A stretch of DNA of 64,000 bases from Pyrus communis (Eukaryota; Streptophyta; Magnoliopsida; Rosales; Rosaceae), in contig NC_084806.1 of NCBI RefSeq assembly GCF_963583255.1, forward strand, positions 13,356,817 through 13,420,816, read 5' to 3'. Positions 1 through 11,652 of the stretch are shown piece by piece. The translations under genes and the position numbers were made by a program. Each line of letters begins with the position of its first letter. The first letter of the stretch is position 1. A model generated the notes under the pieces. It saw nothing but the letters and a program-made list of their open reading frames with translations, was not told the origin of the DNA and did no database searches.

Positions 1-614
1 TAGTATTTTCTTTTTATTTCTTGACTGCATTTAACCTTTGTGTTAGATTGCTTACGTACCTTAAGAAGGGATCTAGCCATTCATAGTTCCCCTAGAGGAG
101 TGCTAACGTTTCTTATGGCACTTTCTAACAGAAAGCATAGAGTTTCACAATCATTCCATTTCTGGAACTCGACGAGCATGATTCACTAGATTCCAAGCTA
201 TATAACGAAAACATATGACAACCAGGATTGTCATTCACCAATCACATATATCACAATGTTTTCTAACACAATACTGCAATCAATAACATATAACATTCCA
301 AAGAACTACAATGGACAATATTAATCTTTAACCACGTTGATCAACCAATTTGATCGTAGATCAACCAATCTGATCGTAATAATATCATTCATAAACTATA
401 CTTTATAAAGTTATAAAAAAAAATCCGCTGGAATTCTCAAAGGAGTCACACGGACATCCATTGGCCTTTCTAAATCAACCATAAAAGTTCTCGAATCTGT
501 CGTTCATAAACACGGAAAACTAAGCCTAGAGCGTCATAATTCAATTAAAGTCTACAACTCCTATGTTTCCGCATTCTAAGCCGACTCAAAAGAACCTGTG
601 AAGATTTATAGGGA

Positions 615-870
615 TCTAGTTCCAAATCACTCAGCGGAATCCCGAATAGAATACGATTCTGGATCACTTAACAGAATCAAGCGAAACCGGGTATACAGAC
701 CACTCAACGGAATCCTGAATAAAATACGATTCTGGACCACTTAACGAAATCGAGGAGAAGTAGGGTATCCAGAACACTCAATGGAATCCCGAATATAATG
801 CAATTGCAATTCACTTAACGGAATTGAGGCGAGACGGGGTATCCATGCCACTCAACGGAATCCCACAAAA
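615..870 (+). repeat. Tandem repeat, about 74-bp period, about 3.4 copies
   Basis: The phrase 'gggtatcc/ac' recurs at about 689, 763 and 837, each time followed by 'cactcaacggaatcc' and then 'cacttaacggaat', giving a 74-bp spacing with moderate divergence between copies. It lies inside the LTR remnant and is non-coding. Confidence 0.65.
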
Positions 871-888
871 GAATGTGTATATTTCCCT

Positions 889-1245
889 AATGCAGATTAA
901 CTAGGCGGAACCATAGGCATTTATCTAATAGCGTGGTCTCCAATGTGGGTTAACTAGGCGGGACCACATATGGAAGTAAGTAACCGAGTAGGCAATGACC
1001 CTCTAATACGGATTAACAAGCTAGGACCATGGGCATGCCTCCAATAGTGTGGTTCCTCAATGCGAATTAACTAGATGGAACCACCTATGAAAATAATGTA
1101 ACCAGGTAGGCAATGACCCGCCGATGTGAATTAAATAAGTAGGGTTACCCCCAAGAATGCATATGGTCCCCCAATACAAATTAATCAGGCAGGACCATAG
1201 GCAAACAAATAACCATATGGTCCCTCAGTGCAGATTAACCAGTTA
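889..1245 (+). repeat. Degenerate tandem repeat, about 117-bp period
   Basis: Variants of 'caatgcggattaactaggcg' followed by 'ggaccat' recur; two well-aligned occurrences start near 941 and 1058. The repeat lies inside the same LTR remnant as the 74-bp repeat and is non-coding. Confidence 0.5.
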
Positions 1246-2800
1246 AGTCCAAAAGTTCAATAATCCCGTAAATTTCGGTAAGGTACCACTCGCACACAAA
1301 CCAAAGCACACATCCCTTAGGAGGCTTGCTAACCAAGATGGGCCCACCAAGCTCTATCAGATATATAGTAATGTTATTTCAGTATTTAAGAATGATTCGG
1401 GACATTATGTACTAAAGTCGATCATCGTTCGTGGTCCACGATACAATCAACAACCCTAGTAACCTAATCCATAAGATCCATATATCGGATTTTTTATCCA
1501 TAACATTCTAAGGTCTTCAAATATTACCTACAATAACATACTATAAATTCGTGACAATCCAACGGTTAGATCATTGTCTACATTAAAAGTCCGTTGCGGA
1601 CTTTAACAGAATTAGGTTTAAATAATGGAATTACACTAATGGATGTCAAAAGCTAACTCAAGATATCAAAATTATCCTAAAAGGACCCAAGTCAGGTAAC
1701 TTGCCACGCGCTGCCACAATCGGCGGCTGACAACCACGAATTACCGGAATCTGGCCAACACCAAAATGTTCCCAAATTAATCAATTTGTAGATTATGAAG
1801 AGTGGAATAAAATTCATACCTGTGTCGGAGTAAGAAAACGACTGTAAAACCTTGAAATAGGCCAAGAAAGGCCGCAGGTGGCTGGGAAATATGTCGTCGC
1901 TGCACAAACATCCCATCCAAGGCTGGGGTTTTGCTCCAAACATCGATGGCTTCTTAGGAAGGGTGGTGGTCGTTTAAAAAGAAGAGCTCGCCATCGGAAA
2001 ACTTGAAAATGCACAAGTTTGATAGGCCACAAACGGCGGCCAAACGACGTGAACTTTAGGTGGAAAATGTTCGTAGTGAGGAGAGAAGTTGTTTCCAGGT
2101 GGTAGCCGAGATCAATTCACCAGAAAAACGCCGAAAAATGGCATCCAAACTATGCCCAGAAATGAGTCATGTTGCCGGGTCAGTAAGGCAGCCGAGTTAA
2201 GCCACGCAAGTCCACTTTCCCAAGATAGAAGGGTTGTTCCAACTTTGCTGGAGCCTGCCTTATATAGAAGTGCCAAATTACAATTATGCCCCTACCTTTG
2301 TTCTTTTATTTCTCCTTCGTTACAACTCTGATTCGCAAATGGTTTTCGCCTACACACTTATGAAATCGAACTCTATATGAACACACTAAAAGTGACCTCA
2401 AGAGGTCTACGACTTTTTAATGACTAGTTACAGAAATTCAACTTTGTAACTAAGTAATTAAAACTCTAAAATTGACTTAAATAAAATAATTTTGCGTAAT
2501 ACGAATTACGTAAATTTAAACAGTGAAATTTGGAGACAGGATTCCAAAGAGTGGCACTGCATGAAGAGGCATGTTGAAGAATTTTAAAATTCTATTAGAA
2601 CTCTATAATATTAAATAATATTTATGTTGAGTAGTTCCACTACTAATTGTTCCAAGGCTTTTTGCAACATGGCCTCCCACTTGTTGGTCTATCATGTGGC
2701 TAAGCTGATGACTATCTTGGTGCTAGATTAATTAGCAGTCAATCGTGTTGGACCACCATAATGCTTTTACGAAATGATTCAGTAAAATAGATATTTTTAA

Positions 2801-2946
2801 GAGAGTTTTAACGAAACACTTCCGGTACTGTTCACTTTTAACGAAAAACCATATTTTTACCTTTTTCTGATACTATTTACTACACCTTTATTTGTCTTTT
2901 TTCATTAAAACTAGAGTTTTTTTTTTGGACTTTTCGTTAGTTTTCC
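2801..2946 (+). mobile_element. Mutator-like MITE (degenerate copy)
   Basis: The sequence runs from 'gttttaacgaaacacttccg' to 'tttcgttagttttcc' and aligns along its length with the better copy at 36942-37095. Flanks 'tatttttaag' on the left and 'ttatttttttaag' on the right look like a decayed 9-10 bp target-site duplication. I recall the family as very common in apple and pear. Non-coding. Confidence 0.6.
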
Positions 2947-3022
2947 TTATTTTTTTAAGCTAAACCTACGATGTATGTACTTACTTTACTTGTAATACAT
3001 CTTTTTCACACATCGTCAGGAT

Positions 3023-3200
3023 TAGGATTCTTTCCCCTCCTCTTTTCATCCCCTTTCATCCCCTTTCATCCCCTCCTCTCACATTCTCTATTTTGTCTTT
3101 CTCTTTCTATAAAAAAATTAATATAAGATGTTGACATTGCTCCGTTCAAATAGGAGAGGAGGGAAGAAGAGGGAAAAAAAAAAGAAGGGAAAGAATCCTA
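3023..3200. mobile_element. Short terminal-inverted-repeat element flanked by TA
   Basis: The left end 'taggattctttcccctcctc' is mirrored by the right end 'gaagggaaagaatccta'. The inverted repeat is flanked by TA on both sides, which would fit a Tc1/mariner-type MITE. Inside the left arm, 'ttcatcccct' is repeated three times. No coding capacity. Confidence 0.5.
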
Positions 3201-4494
3201 CTCCCTTAAATTATTTGTGTAAAATTCATGTATTATTTTATATAAATACATATATATATTATTGAAATTAATAGGCTAAATAAATATTTTAAGACAAAAA
3301 GTTTTAAATTTTAAATAATCAATGAAGTTTTCACTATTTTTTTTTTTTTTTAAGTTGCTGAACAATACACGTGCATATATTTTATCGGTTTCGTATTTTA
3401 CTGACTAATCTAATAAATAACTCTGCTTACGTGGGTACGTGGGATCAAATTCAATAAATATATAACTATACTCATAAATAGACATACGAATATCTATAAA
3501 TATAAGGCTGACTATATACATACTATCAAGTTTATCATTTGAGCTAGGTCAATTCCGTATTTTATCTATAACCAAAGGGCTTTCTGGGAATACCACAATC
3601 GCCAAGTGTGGTGTGTGAAAGAAAGGTCAAAGGAAGAAGCCCCAGTGGATATGAATTAGAAGGCTGGTGGCAGATACATTGAAGTAATTGCAACCTTTGA
3701 CCTTCCTATAAGTCACCGATACCTCTATCCCTCTCTATTTACCATTGCGTGGCCTGTTCTTATGACAGGGCCACTCAACAAACTTAAATCATTTCATCTC
3801 TAATTTAATGCACAAAACTTCTCACCAAAAACCATCCAACCCAAAGACCAACTCCAGCTCGCTCTTGTAATTTACGTATTGGAAAAAACAAATATGGCAG
3901 CTGGGTAGGAACGTGCATGCGTATGCATAATGCAGGTGTAAAAACTTAGGGTTTGGGAAATGCAAGCACATAAAGTCGGCTCTACTTTTGCCTTTTTTTG
4001 TTTTTGTTAGCGATGGTAGACAAGAAACTAAGACTTGCACGAAATGATCCTAATATTTTCTTCTTTGCTCGGGTATATCTTGTTGTCTTATTCTGAATTT
4101 CTGTCACAATCGGTGATGTTTTATATCCGGGTTAACTTGATCGACCTATATGTTGTTGGGACCTAATGACACTTTTTTACCTAAGAAAATGATCAAGATA
4201 TATACTATATATTAATCTACTTTTCCTGTCTATTGGTATATTATCGGTTTCCTTGAAAAAAGACTAATCTTATCATGGGACATACATTTGGCAGCATTCA
4301 CCGCCCTTAAGTGGTGATGGAAAATATAAATGTGATGATTTCTGATACAAGTGATATTCTACTTTCAAGGAAGGGAAGGAGGGAGGAGGATTGTGTCACG
4401 TCACACAACGGGCCAACCACTAATTAGGTTTCGAGCTCAACACTAATATACTACGTCCTCACCATCATCGTGAATACAACTAGGCTGCAGTACT

Positions 4495-4655
4495 AGTTGG
4501 TTAGTGATGGTAATACTTACCACCATATTAACTAATGATGATGAATATAAATTTCGAGATTTGTGTAGCACACAAATGAAATGACATTCATCCAACAACG
4601 ATAGTTAATAAGGTGGTAATGCTCATTATCGCTCAAGGGTGGTGAGCAAACACTC
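4495..4655. repeat. Foldback (hairpin) element
   Basis: 'ttaccaccatattaactaat' at about 4517 is mirrored by 'atagttaataaggtggtaat' ending near 4620, with a loop of about 40 bp. The arms extend outward with weaker matches. This is probably a small foldback MITE. No clear target-site duplication was found. Confidence 0.4.
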
Positions 4656-5502
4656 TCCCTAAATTTTTCCAAACTTTTAAGCTTTTTTAATTTATTTATG
4701 GATAACACTTGTGTTCTCCCTTTGGGGAATGAGCTCATTCCCATACTTTCAAAGAGCGTATCTTCATTGTAGGAATTTTATAATCAGAACCATTCAATTT
4801 CTGAAAATTCATTGGAAGATCATCTTACAAAACTCATTGGAACCGAAGTTTCTTTAGTCACTCAAATATATCAAATAATTGGATGATTCATTGTGAATAT
4901 GTTACTTCGTCACTTCATCGATAATTTATTTGATACATTGGATGACTAAATAAACTTATATTCAAATTATCTTTTATAGAGATGATCTTCAAATGAATCT
5001 TAAAGAATTAAACAGTATCAATTATAAAAAAAATTTATGATAAAAATACATTGTTTGCAAATGAGAAAACGAGTTCATCTCCAAAAGAGAAATGTAACCA
5101 TCAACCACTTTTATATATTTATTTATGGAATATGCCTTAAGGGCCCCTAGCCTCTTCACATATGAGTCAAAGAGCCTTGTATCAAACTTGGAGGAAACAA
5201 TTTAAAATGTGGGGTTATGCCAGCCTTTAGACTCTAAACCTTTAAAATCCAAAATGGATTTTCTTTTTGTTGAGCAAACTTAGCTCGATAGATTTAATGC
5301 TTGAAATATGTTTTCTTCACACCTCCTTGTAGCTGGCATATAGTTGGTAAAATCACTCAACAATTACACATTATTGGAAGAAAATAAAAAAACTCATCCA
5401 GAGTTCCTATTTTCTTATTTCAATTGTGAATTTCTATTGTAAAACATGGGGCATTGAGTTTCCTCTGCATCCTCCTGCCACTGAAAGAAAGTCACATCAT
5501 AC

Positions 5503-6532
5503 CAGTGGCAAAGTCAGGAATTGACTGGGGGAGGGGCGAAGTCAAGTAGTGTCTACGAAACGGCACTGTTTCAATTATTTTTTCATTTTTTTTTCCAGGA
5601 CTAAAACGACATTGTTTTGGCCTAGATGATTTAAAGAAAAAAAAAAAAAAAAAACGTATTCTGCTACTGCGCACAGCAGAACCCACACATCATCAGACCG
5701 CGGGGGAGCTCTGAACCACTGAACCCAATGGCGGATCCAGGATTGTAAGACTAGGTGGTCCAAATCTAAAGTTCCAAAAATTATTAGACGAAAAATAATA
5801 TTGAAAAATTAAACAATAAACAACTTTTCATTCACAATCTTCGTACACACAACATTACAAATTACAAAGACTAAATATGTCCCCAACGATATTTCATACT
5901 AAAAAATGCGTCATGATAGATTTATTGTCAACTAGAGCAAAAACATCCGTATATGATTGAAACCATCCAATATTGAAACTGAACTATTTGATCTGTGGAC
6001 ATTGGAGAGGAGACCAGTGTTATGCTAGTGGGTGGCCTTCGGTGGGGTGGGGTGGGGTGGGGTGGGGATAAGGAATGGTTCTCTGTTTCAAATTTGAACC
6101 ATTTTTTTTTTTGTTTTTTCAAAAAAAAAAAAAAAAAATTGTGAAAACTATATATTAAAGAAGTGCACCAAACGCACCGTTTTACTAAAGTGTGTTTTCA
6201 AACCCGAGTCCTATGCAAAACACACCGTTTTACTTAATTGATAAATAGCCTTCTTCTTCCTTCTTCTAATTTGCAGAACACCAAAACTCTATAGCCCCGC
6301 TCCTCTTATCCTCCACCTTGTGCCCAAACTTGGGTGGTCCTTGGAGGTCCTTATAGCATATTATCTGGACTTTCGGTGCTCCCTGGACCACCCAGGTCTC
6401 TTAATAGATCCACCCCTGACTGAACCAGTGGGTTTTCCGACGAAGGGAGGGGCGAACCTAGAAATCCAGTCTTATTTTCCAGCGAGGAGAATGGCAGCCG
6501 CCACTCCTCGCCCTCACATGGCTTCGCCACTG
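5503..6532 (+). mobile_element. Non-autonomous hAT element (outer)
   Basis: The left terminus CAGTGGCAAAGTCAGG and the right terminus CATGGCTTCGCCACTG form a hAT-type inverted repeat. The flanks CATCATAC (5495-5502) and CATCGTAC (6533-6540) are an 8-bp target-site duplication with one mismatch, as expected for hAT. No transposase is present. A second hAT element (5726-6418) is inserted inside it. Confidence 0.75.
5726..6418 (+). mobile_element. Non-autonomous hAT element nested inside another hAT
   Basis: The element begins CAATGGCGGATCCAGG and ends GATCCACCCCTG. It is bordered by a perfect 8-bp target-site duplication, ACTGAACC, at 5718-5725 and 6419-6426. Subterminal 'ggtggtcc' and 'ggaccacc' are also inverted. 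It contains a G-rich run (6041-6067) and long A/T runs near 6105-6138. No transposase is encoded. Confidence 0.8.
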
Positions 6533-6562
6533 CATCGTACCAGCTAAATCCATAATAGTAAT

Positions 6563-6596
6563 TGTTGAAAATTTAATATTATAATATAAAATATTG

Positions 6597-6635
<39 letters not shown>

Positions 6636-7194
6636 ATAATTGAATGAAAAATATTGTTAATCATATTTTTTAGAAAGGTTATGTTATTTAGGTGCATTTC
6701 CTTGTCAAATGATGTAGACTTATAGACAAAATGTTACATCTCTTTAACAAGAAGTACTTGGATTCTATATAAACTCATGAAACCATTGTCATTAAGAATA
6801 GAAAATTAGAGTTAAATTTTACTCTTGAGAAACAGGGTTTCCCCAATCTCTTTCTCTCATTCTTCGTTTGTCAAATTTCAAGTCATGTTTTGAGAGTACG
6901 GAATATATAAAGTTTACCAAAGTTTGAAGATTGAGTGCTTTGACTTCGGATTATAGATTATTGAATCCTGGGAGACAGACGCCTATCGAACTACAAGCAC
7001 AACAGCAAGCGAAATTTGTCTTTAGGACATTGCATTTATGCAAGCCTCAATCTCCAAGTTTGTTAGTACTTCTAACTTTCTCTTTTGTTGTTTATATTAA
7101 TCTCATACATAATTGATGTTGTGAATTTCTTTATGATTATTATTATTATTGTAATTCATGCGTTATTTTCATATTTTCTAATATTGCTCCAACA
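6563..7194 (+). repeat. Left LTR of the outer element
   Basis: A 632-bp LTR with TG...CA ends. It aligns with the two halves of the right LTR (9237-9577 and 18151-18405). It contains an (AT)n run at about 6599-6632 that is absent from the right LTR, so the run expanded after insertion. Confidence 0.85.
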
Positions 7195-7356
7195 ATCTAA
7201 AGACAGAAACTTTATGGAACAATTAGAAGATATGGATGTGAGAAATCTCATAATGTAGAAAAACTGACATCATAAGATATTGAATGAGTGTAGCCATCAT
7301 TTGGAAGAAAGAAACACTTCTCTAATATATTTGCACACAAGTTCCTAAGATCGATG

Positions 7357-7388
<32 letters not shown>

Positions 7389-7392
7389 CATA

Positions 7393-7433
<41 letters not shown>

Positions 7434-9236
7434 ATATATATATATGTATGTATATATATTTATGTATGTATGTATATATTTATGTATGTATGTATGTTGA
7501 TATAAATACATTTGGAGAAAAGGTAGTTATGATTCTATGTGGCTTCCTTTTATTGATCTGGTTTAAGACACACGGTTAGATAAACATATATGATACTCAT
7601 TGTATCAATTTTGTCTACGTTAGATTCAAGATTAAATAATTGAGTTTCAGAATGAATGGAAATTGTCTGGAATTAAACTTTGAAATTATAATTACATAGT
7701 TACGACTTTTCAAATTGAAAAGTTGGTTACTCAATGAAACTGTATGCGACTCTCCTAATATGCTTTGATCAGTTTACAGTTTGTATCTCTAGCCAAATAA
7801 GGAAACAAATTGAGAACCGATGTATGATTTGAACTAAGTTCGTACGGAAGGGCACGATTGTTTCCATCGTAAGGTCATGGATTTGGTTCATTCAAACTGT
7901 AACAATTTAGTTATTGGTTATGGAGATGATAGTTCTTTCTTAAATTGTAACCTTCGGTAGTTGTGATGGTGCCCTTTGAATAACATCATTTTGGCTTCGT
8001 TATTTGAGTAGATGCACGTATCTTTGGGTGAAAAGCCATCATATGATGTTTGTTGCCGAAACTGCAAAGACTTCCACAAATGCTTGAAGCGGTACTTCAT
8101 GCATATAGTTGTTCTGATGTAACAAGAAGGCAAGCAGAAATATAACAATAGTCAGAATGTCTTGTCCTTGTATATAGTCATGGGAAGTTCTTGATCTCTG
8201 ATATGCAAAGATAAGTATGCTTGGGGGCACTATGCATTTTCCCTTTTTGAGTTTGCCTTTAGGGCGCTCTTTTGATAGGATTTGCCTACGGATGCGAGTT
8301 TGGTATTTAATTTTTTTTTACTAAACACATTCATGAAAAGGAATTCGGTGCTTTTGACCAATCAAAATATCATCTCTTGTAATGAGTAATTGTTTAAGGT
8401 ATGACAAGGTTAGAGACCAACTTACAAATACCTTAAATGCGGGGGAAGTCTACTTCCTAGTGTTAGCAAATTACCAACAAAAGTCCTAACATATATATAC
8501 TTTTGAGGACTTAAAATTGGGAAACAACTACTCTCATATGAAATATAATTTCATAAGATAGATTGTGCACACCATTAAAGATAGTCAACCTTAATGGTAC
8601 CAATTATTAAAGGTTTGACTAGAGAGTAAGTTGATCATCGAGGGGAATGAGGCTAAAGCCAACATAACTAATGAATCAACCAGGAGGAAACCTAACTTAG
8701 TAGATTGGAGATCCCATGGTCTAAGTTCAATAGGCAAACTGGTTGGGCATGATTCAAAGAAGTTAACACACTATATACCTCATTCCTATGGTGGAAGAAA
8801 TGTGTTGTCTACAGAAGTTTTAGGATCTATATTTATACTTAATGACAGTGATATCTTATAAATAAGAGGAATAGAGCAAACTATTCTTAATCAATGGTCA
8901 CCTATGTGAGTGTAGAAGTTGGTCGCTTTTATGAGTATGAAACGACTAAATTCTATAAAGCTCTTATGAATCCGGGATTTGTTCAGGACCAAAATGAGCC
9001 TAACCATATGAACAGTAATATATTAGGATTAGTGATGTGTGTTGCTTATTGTCTTGGTTTAATACTGCAGTGAACAGTTCAAGATCTTCCACATCCACTA
9101 TGTCACCAAGTAAACCCAATAAGTATTCACTAGGGTAAGCTCAAGTCCAAAAGACACCTCTCCCAATGCATTTCTTGTCCGCTTGTTTTCTCAAATTCTT
9201 CTTGATTTTTCATTCATGTTGGGGATTGTTGGAAAT
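7195..9236 (+). other. Internal region of the outer LTR element
   Basis: About 2 kb between the LTRs. I see no typical tRNA-primer site after the left LTR and no recognisable gag, protease, RT or integrase. A 76-codon open frame (8631-8861) has no known domain. A CA/TA/GTAT microsatellite lies at about 7360-7500. The region ends in the polypurine tract before 9237. Confidence 0.65.
7360..7500. repeat. Compound microsatellite (CA)n-(TA)n-(GTAT)n
   Basis: The sequence shows alternating CA, then TA, then TATG/GTAT units. The minus-strand frame through it encodes only low-complexity Tyr/Ile/His repeats and is not a gene. Confidence 0.9.
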
Positions 9237-9577
9237 TGTATATTATAATATAAAATATTGTAATATAGAATTTTAATAATTGAATGAAAAATCGTGTTAA
9301 CCATATTTCTTAGAAAGGTTATGTTATTTAGGTGCATTTCCTTGTCAAATGATGTAGCCTTATAGATGAAAAGTTACATCTCCTTAACAAGAAGTACTTG
9401 GATTCTATATAAACTCATGAAACCATTATCATTAAGAATAGAAAATTAGAGTTAATTTTTACTCTTGAGAAATAGGGTTTCCCCACTCTATTTCTCTCAT
9501 TCTTCGTTTGTCAAATTTCGAGTCGTGTTTTGAGAGTATGGAATATATAAAGTTTGCCAGAGTCCGAAGATTGAAGT

Positions 9578-11652
9578 TGTAACGACCCGTCCTAGATTGT
9601 ACCAAATGTCGAGGGCAATTTTGTAATTTCACTTTGGCTGGGGTATTTATTTTAAATGTTTGCTTTTTGGTCTTGTTTGGTGTGCCATATGGGGCCCACC
9701 CCTGTTTTTAGTCCCCGGTTCCCTCTCTCTTTTTCCCTCTTTTCTCTCATTTCTCTGCCCATAAGCCTTCACTCTCAAACTCTCTCATGGCTAACCCTTT
9801 CTCATCTCTCTCTGCTATTCTCTCCCTTTCTCCGAGCAACAACCACACATACTAGACCACCACCATAAGACCTTCCTAGTCACGATCTTGAACTCAGGCC
9901 AAGATCGTAGAGTCTCGATGCCCCGACAGTGGCTACGCCATTGTTCATTACCTTCTCTGACGAGTTTCTCAACTTCCCGACTTGGGGTAAGCTTCGAGAC
10001 GCTTAAGATCCTTTCTTTTTCGTCATGGTGGTTTATTTATGACCTAGATTTTGCTTTTTAAACGTTGCAATTGTACATGAACAAAGAATGTAAGAAATTC
10101 AGTTTTTTGACGAAAACCCATGAGATTTGTAGGCATTTTTCGATCATTTTCCGGCCACAGCTGGACCAAATATTGGTATATTTATATGCCCTTCCTCCGT
10201 AGCTTCAAATCCATATATATGGCATGCTGGTGGTAGTTGTGAAATGAAGCTAGTGGAACTCCATATTGTTTCCCTGCCAAATTTACAAAATCCGGCCAAC
10301 CCATGGCCTGAAACCAGGTCGACCCGACCCACAACCCAGACCGGACCCGTCCCAAAATTCTGTTCCAACACAACCCGAACCCAGATGGAATATTCCATTG
10401 GGAAATATTTCGTCAGGGAAAATTCTCTAGAATATTCCCTAGAATATTTTTATTGACTTTTTGTTGACTTTTATGAAATTTTCCCCGAGGTACCCCCTTA
10501 GGTTTTTTGACATCCTCAATCCATTTACGATGTCTGTTTTCCTAAATTCAATCATTTTAGTAGAGTTTTATTAATTGGTCCCTTTATGTGCTTAAGTGAG
10601 TTGTTAGTGGCGTTTCCATCTTCTCTAGTTTGCACAACTCTTCGACGACGGAGTATTTGGGAGTGAACCCCTTCCAAAATGCACGATTATATTATTAGAA
10701 ATGCATACATGAAAAACATGATTTCATGACTACGTTTTATGAAACGTTTATGAGTAAATTGGATTTACGCTTTATGAAATATCATGCTTTATCGAATTTA
10801 TGTTTACTGAGGTATTTATGAACATGGATTTATGATATGATGTTTGAGCTATTGAGCTCTGATGACATATATTTTGGAAAGATTATGTTCATAATTTTAT
10901 GTGGTTACTTAATGGTTATTCATACTATGTGCTTATGGGCAAATGATATTTATATATAGCTTTGGTCGGATGATGTAGTGGCTTCGATCAGAAGATATTT
11001 ATATATGGCTTCGGTCGGGCAATGTAGTGGCTTCGGTCGGAAGATAATTATATATGGCTTCGGTTGGGTGATGTAGTGGCTTCAGTTGGAAGATATTTAT
11101 ATATTGCTTCAATCGAGCAATGTAGGGCCTTCAGGCGATTGTGAAGCCACTACTAAGCATTTATATATGATATATGTTTTACAAAGGTTTTATGGCATGC
11201 TAGGGTTTTTGGAAAAACCTATTACTTATTATGCTATATGAGTTTTCTAACTGGGGCTTAGTACGTTGAAGAATAACTATTTTAGTATTACATATATATA
11301 TAAACTTGGTCCACTAATGTTTTGTTTTGCGCCCCCTCCAAGACTTAGAATCGAGGCGTACAATCCCGGCATCAAGGCACTCCCGCATGGGTATCTTCAA
11401 GTCCTCTCGGTATAGGACCCATTCCTTTGCTTGTAACTTTTCATAATATTCCTTCTACAGTATTCTTGATTAGTTGTATGATCTGAATACGTTCCCACAA
11501 TTGCATATGCATATTAGTTAAATTTATGTTTTTATTTACGTTCGTTCTTTCTTCTTAACTTTCATGCATGTTAATATGGCTTCGTTACCCACGAGTGTCG
11601 GCCATCACGTGTTTGCCTTGGTGTTTAGAGGATATAGGGGTCAGGCGTGTCA
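9578..11652 (+). repeat. Left LTR of the gypsy element (2075 bp)
   Basis: TGTAACG...GTGTCA. The LTR is long, with a pyrimidine-rich stretch at about 9715-9840 and a 49-bp tandem repeat at 10945-11142. Open frames in it have no known domain and recur in the right LTR, so they are LTR sequence, not genes. Confidence 0.9.
10945..11142 (+). repeat. 49-bp tandem repeat, 4 copies, in the left gypsy LTR
   Basis: Each unit starts 'gatatttatatatggcttcg' and ends with a 'ggcttcggtcggaa' variant; four units follow each other. The homologous place in the right LTR (17534-17634) has only two. Confidence 0.85.

Larger units (their letters stand above)
1..2340 (+). repeat. Diverged gypsy-type LTR remnant (left part outside the window)
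   Basis: No gene is visible. Several blocks match, in the same order and orientation, the solo LTR at 14485-16454: the 'gttagattgcttacgtacc...agggatc' block near 45-80 resembles 14660-14690, the 'caatccaacggttagatc' block near 1555-1575 resembles 15130-15150, and the 'ccaggtggt' block near 2094 resembles 15688. The stretch therefore looks like an old member of the same LTR family. The left end is cut by the window and the right boundary is approximate. Short open frames within it show no recognisable protein. Confidence 0.5.
2341..5494. other. Intergenic stretch without a recognisable gene
   Basis: Apart from three small inverted-repeat elements listed separately (2801-2946, 3023-3200, 4495-4655) I see only AT-rich sequence, with homopolymer T runs near 2920 and 3340. 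The short open frames have no recognisable domains. Confidence 0.6.

Noticed and set aside
7248..7511. 87-codon minus-strand frame with Tyr/Ile/His repeats
   Set aside because: It is the translation of a microsatellite inside a retrotransposon.
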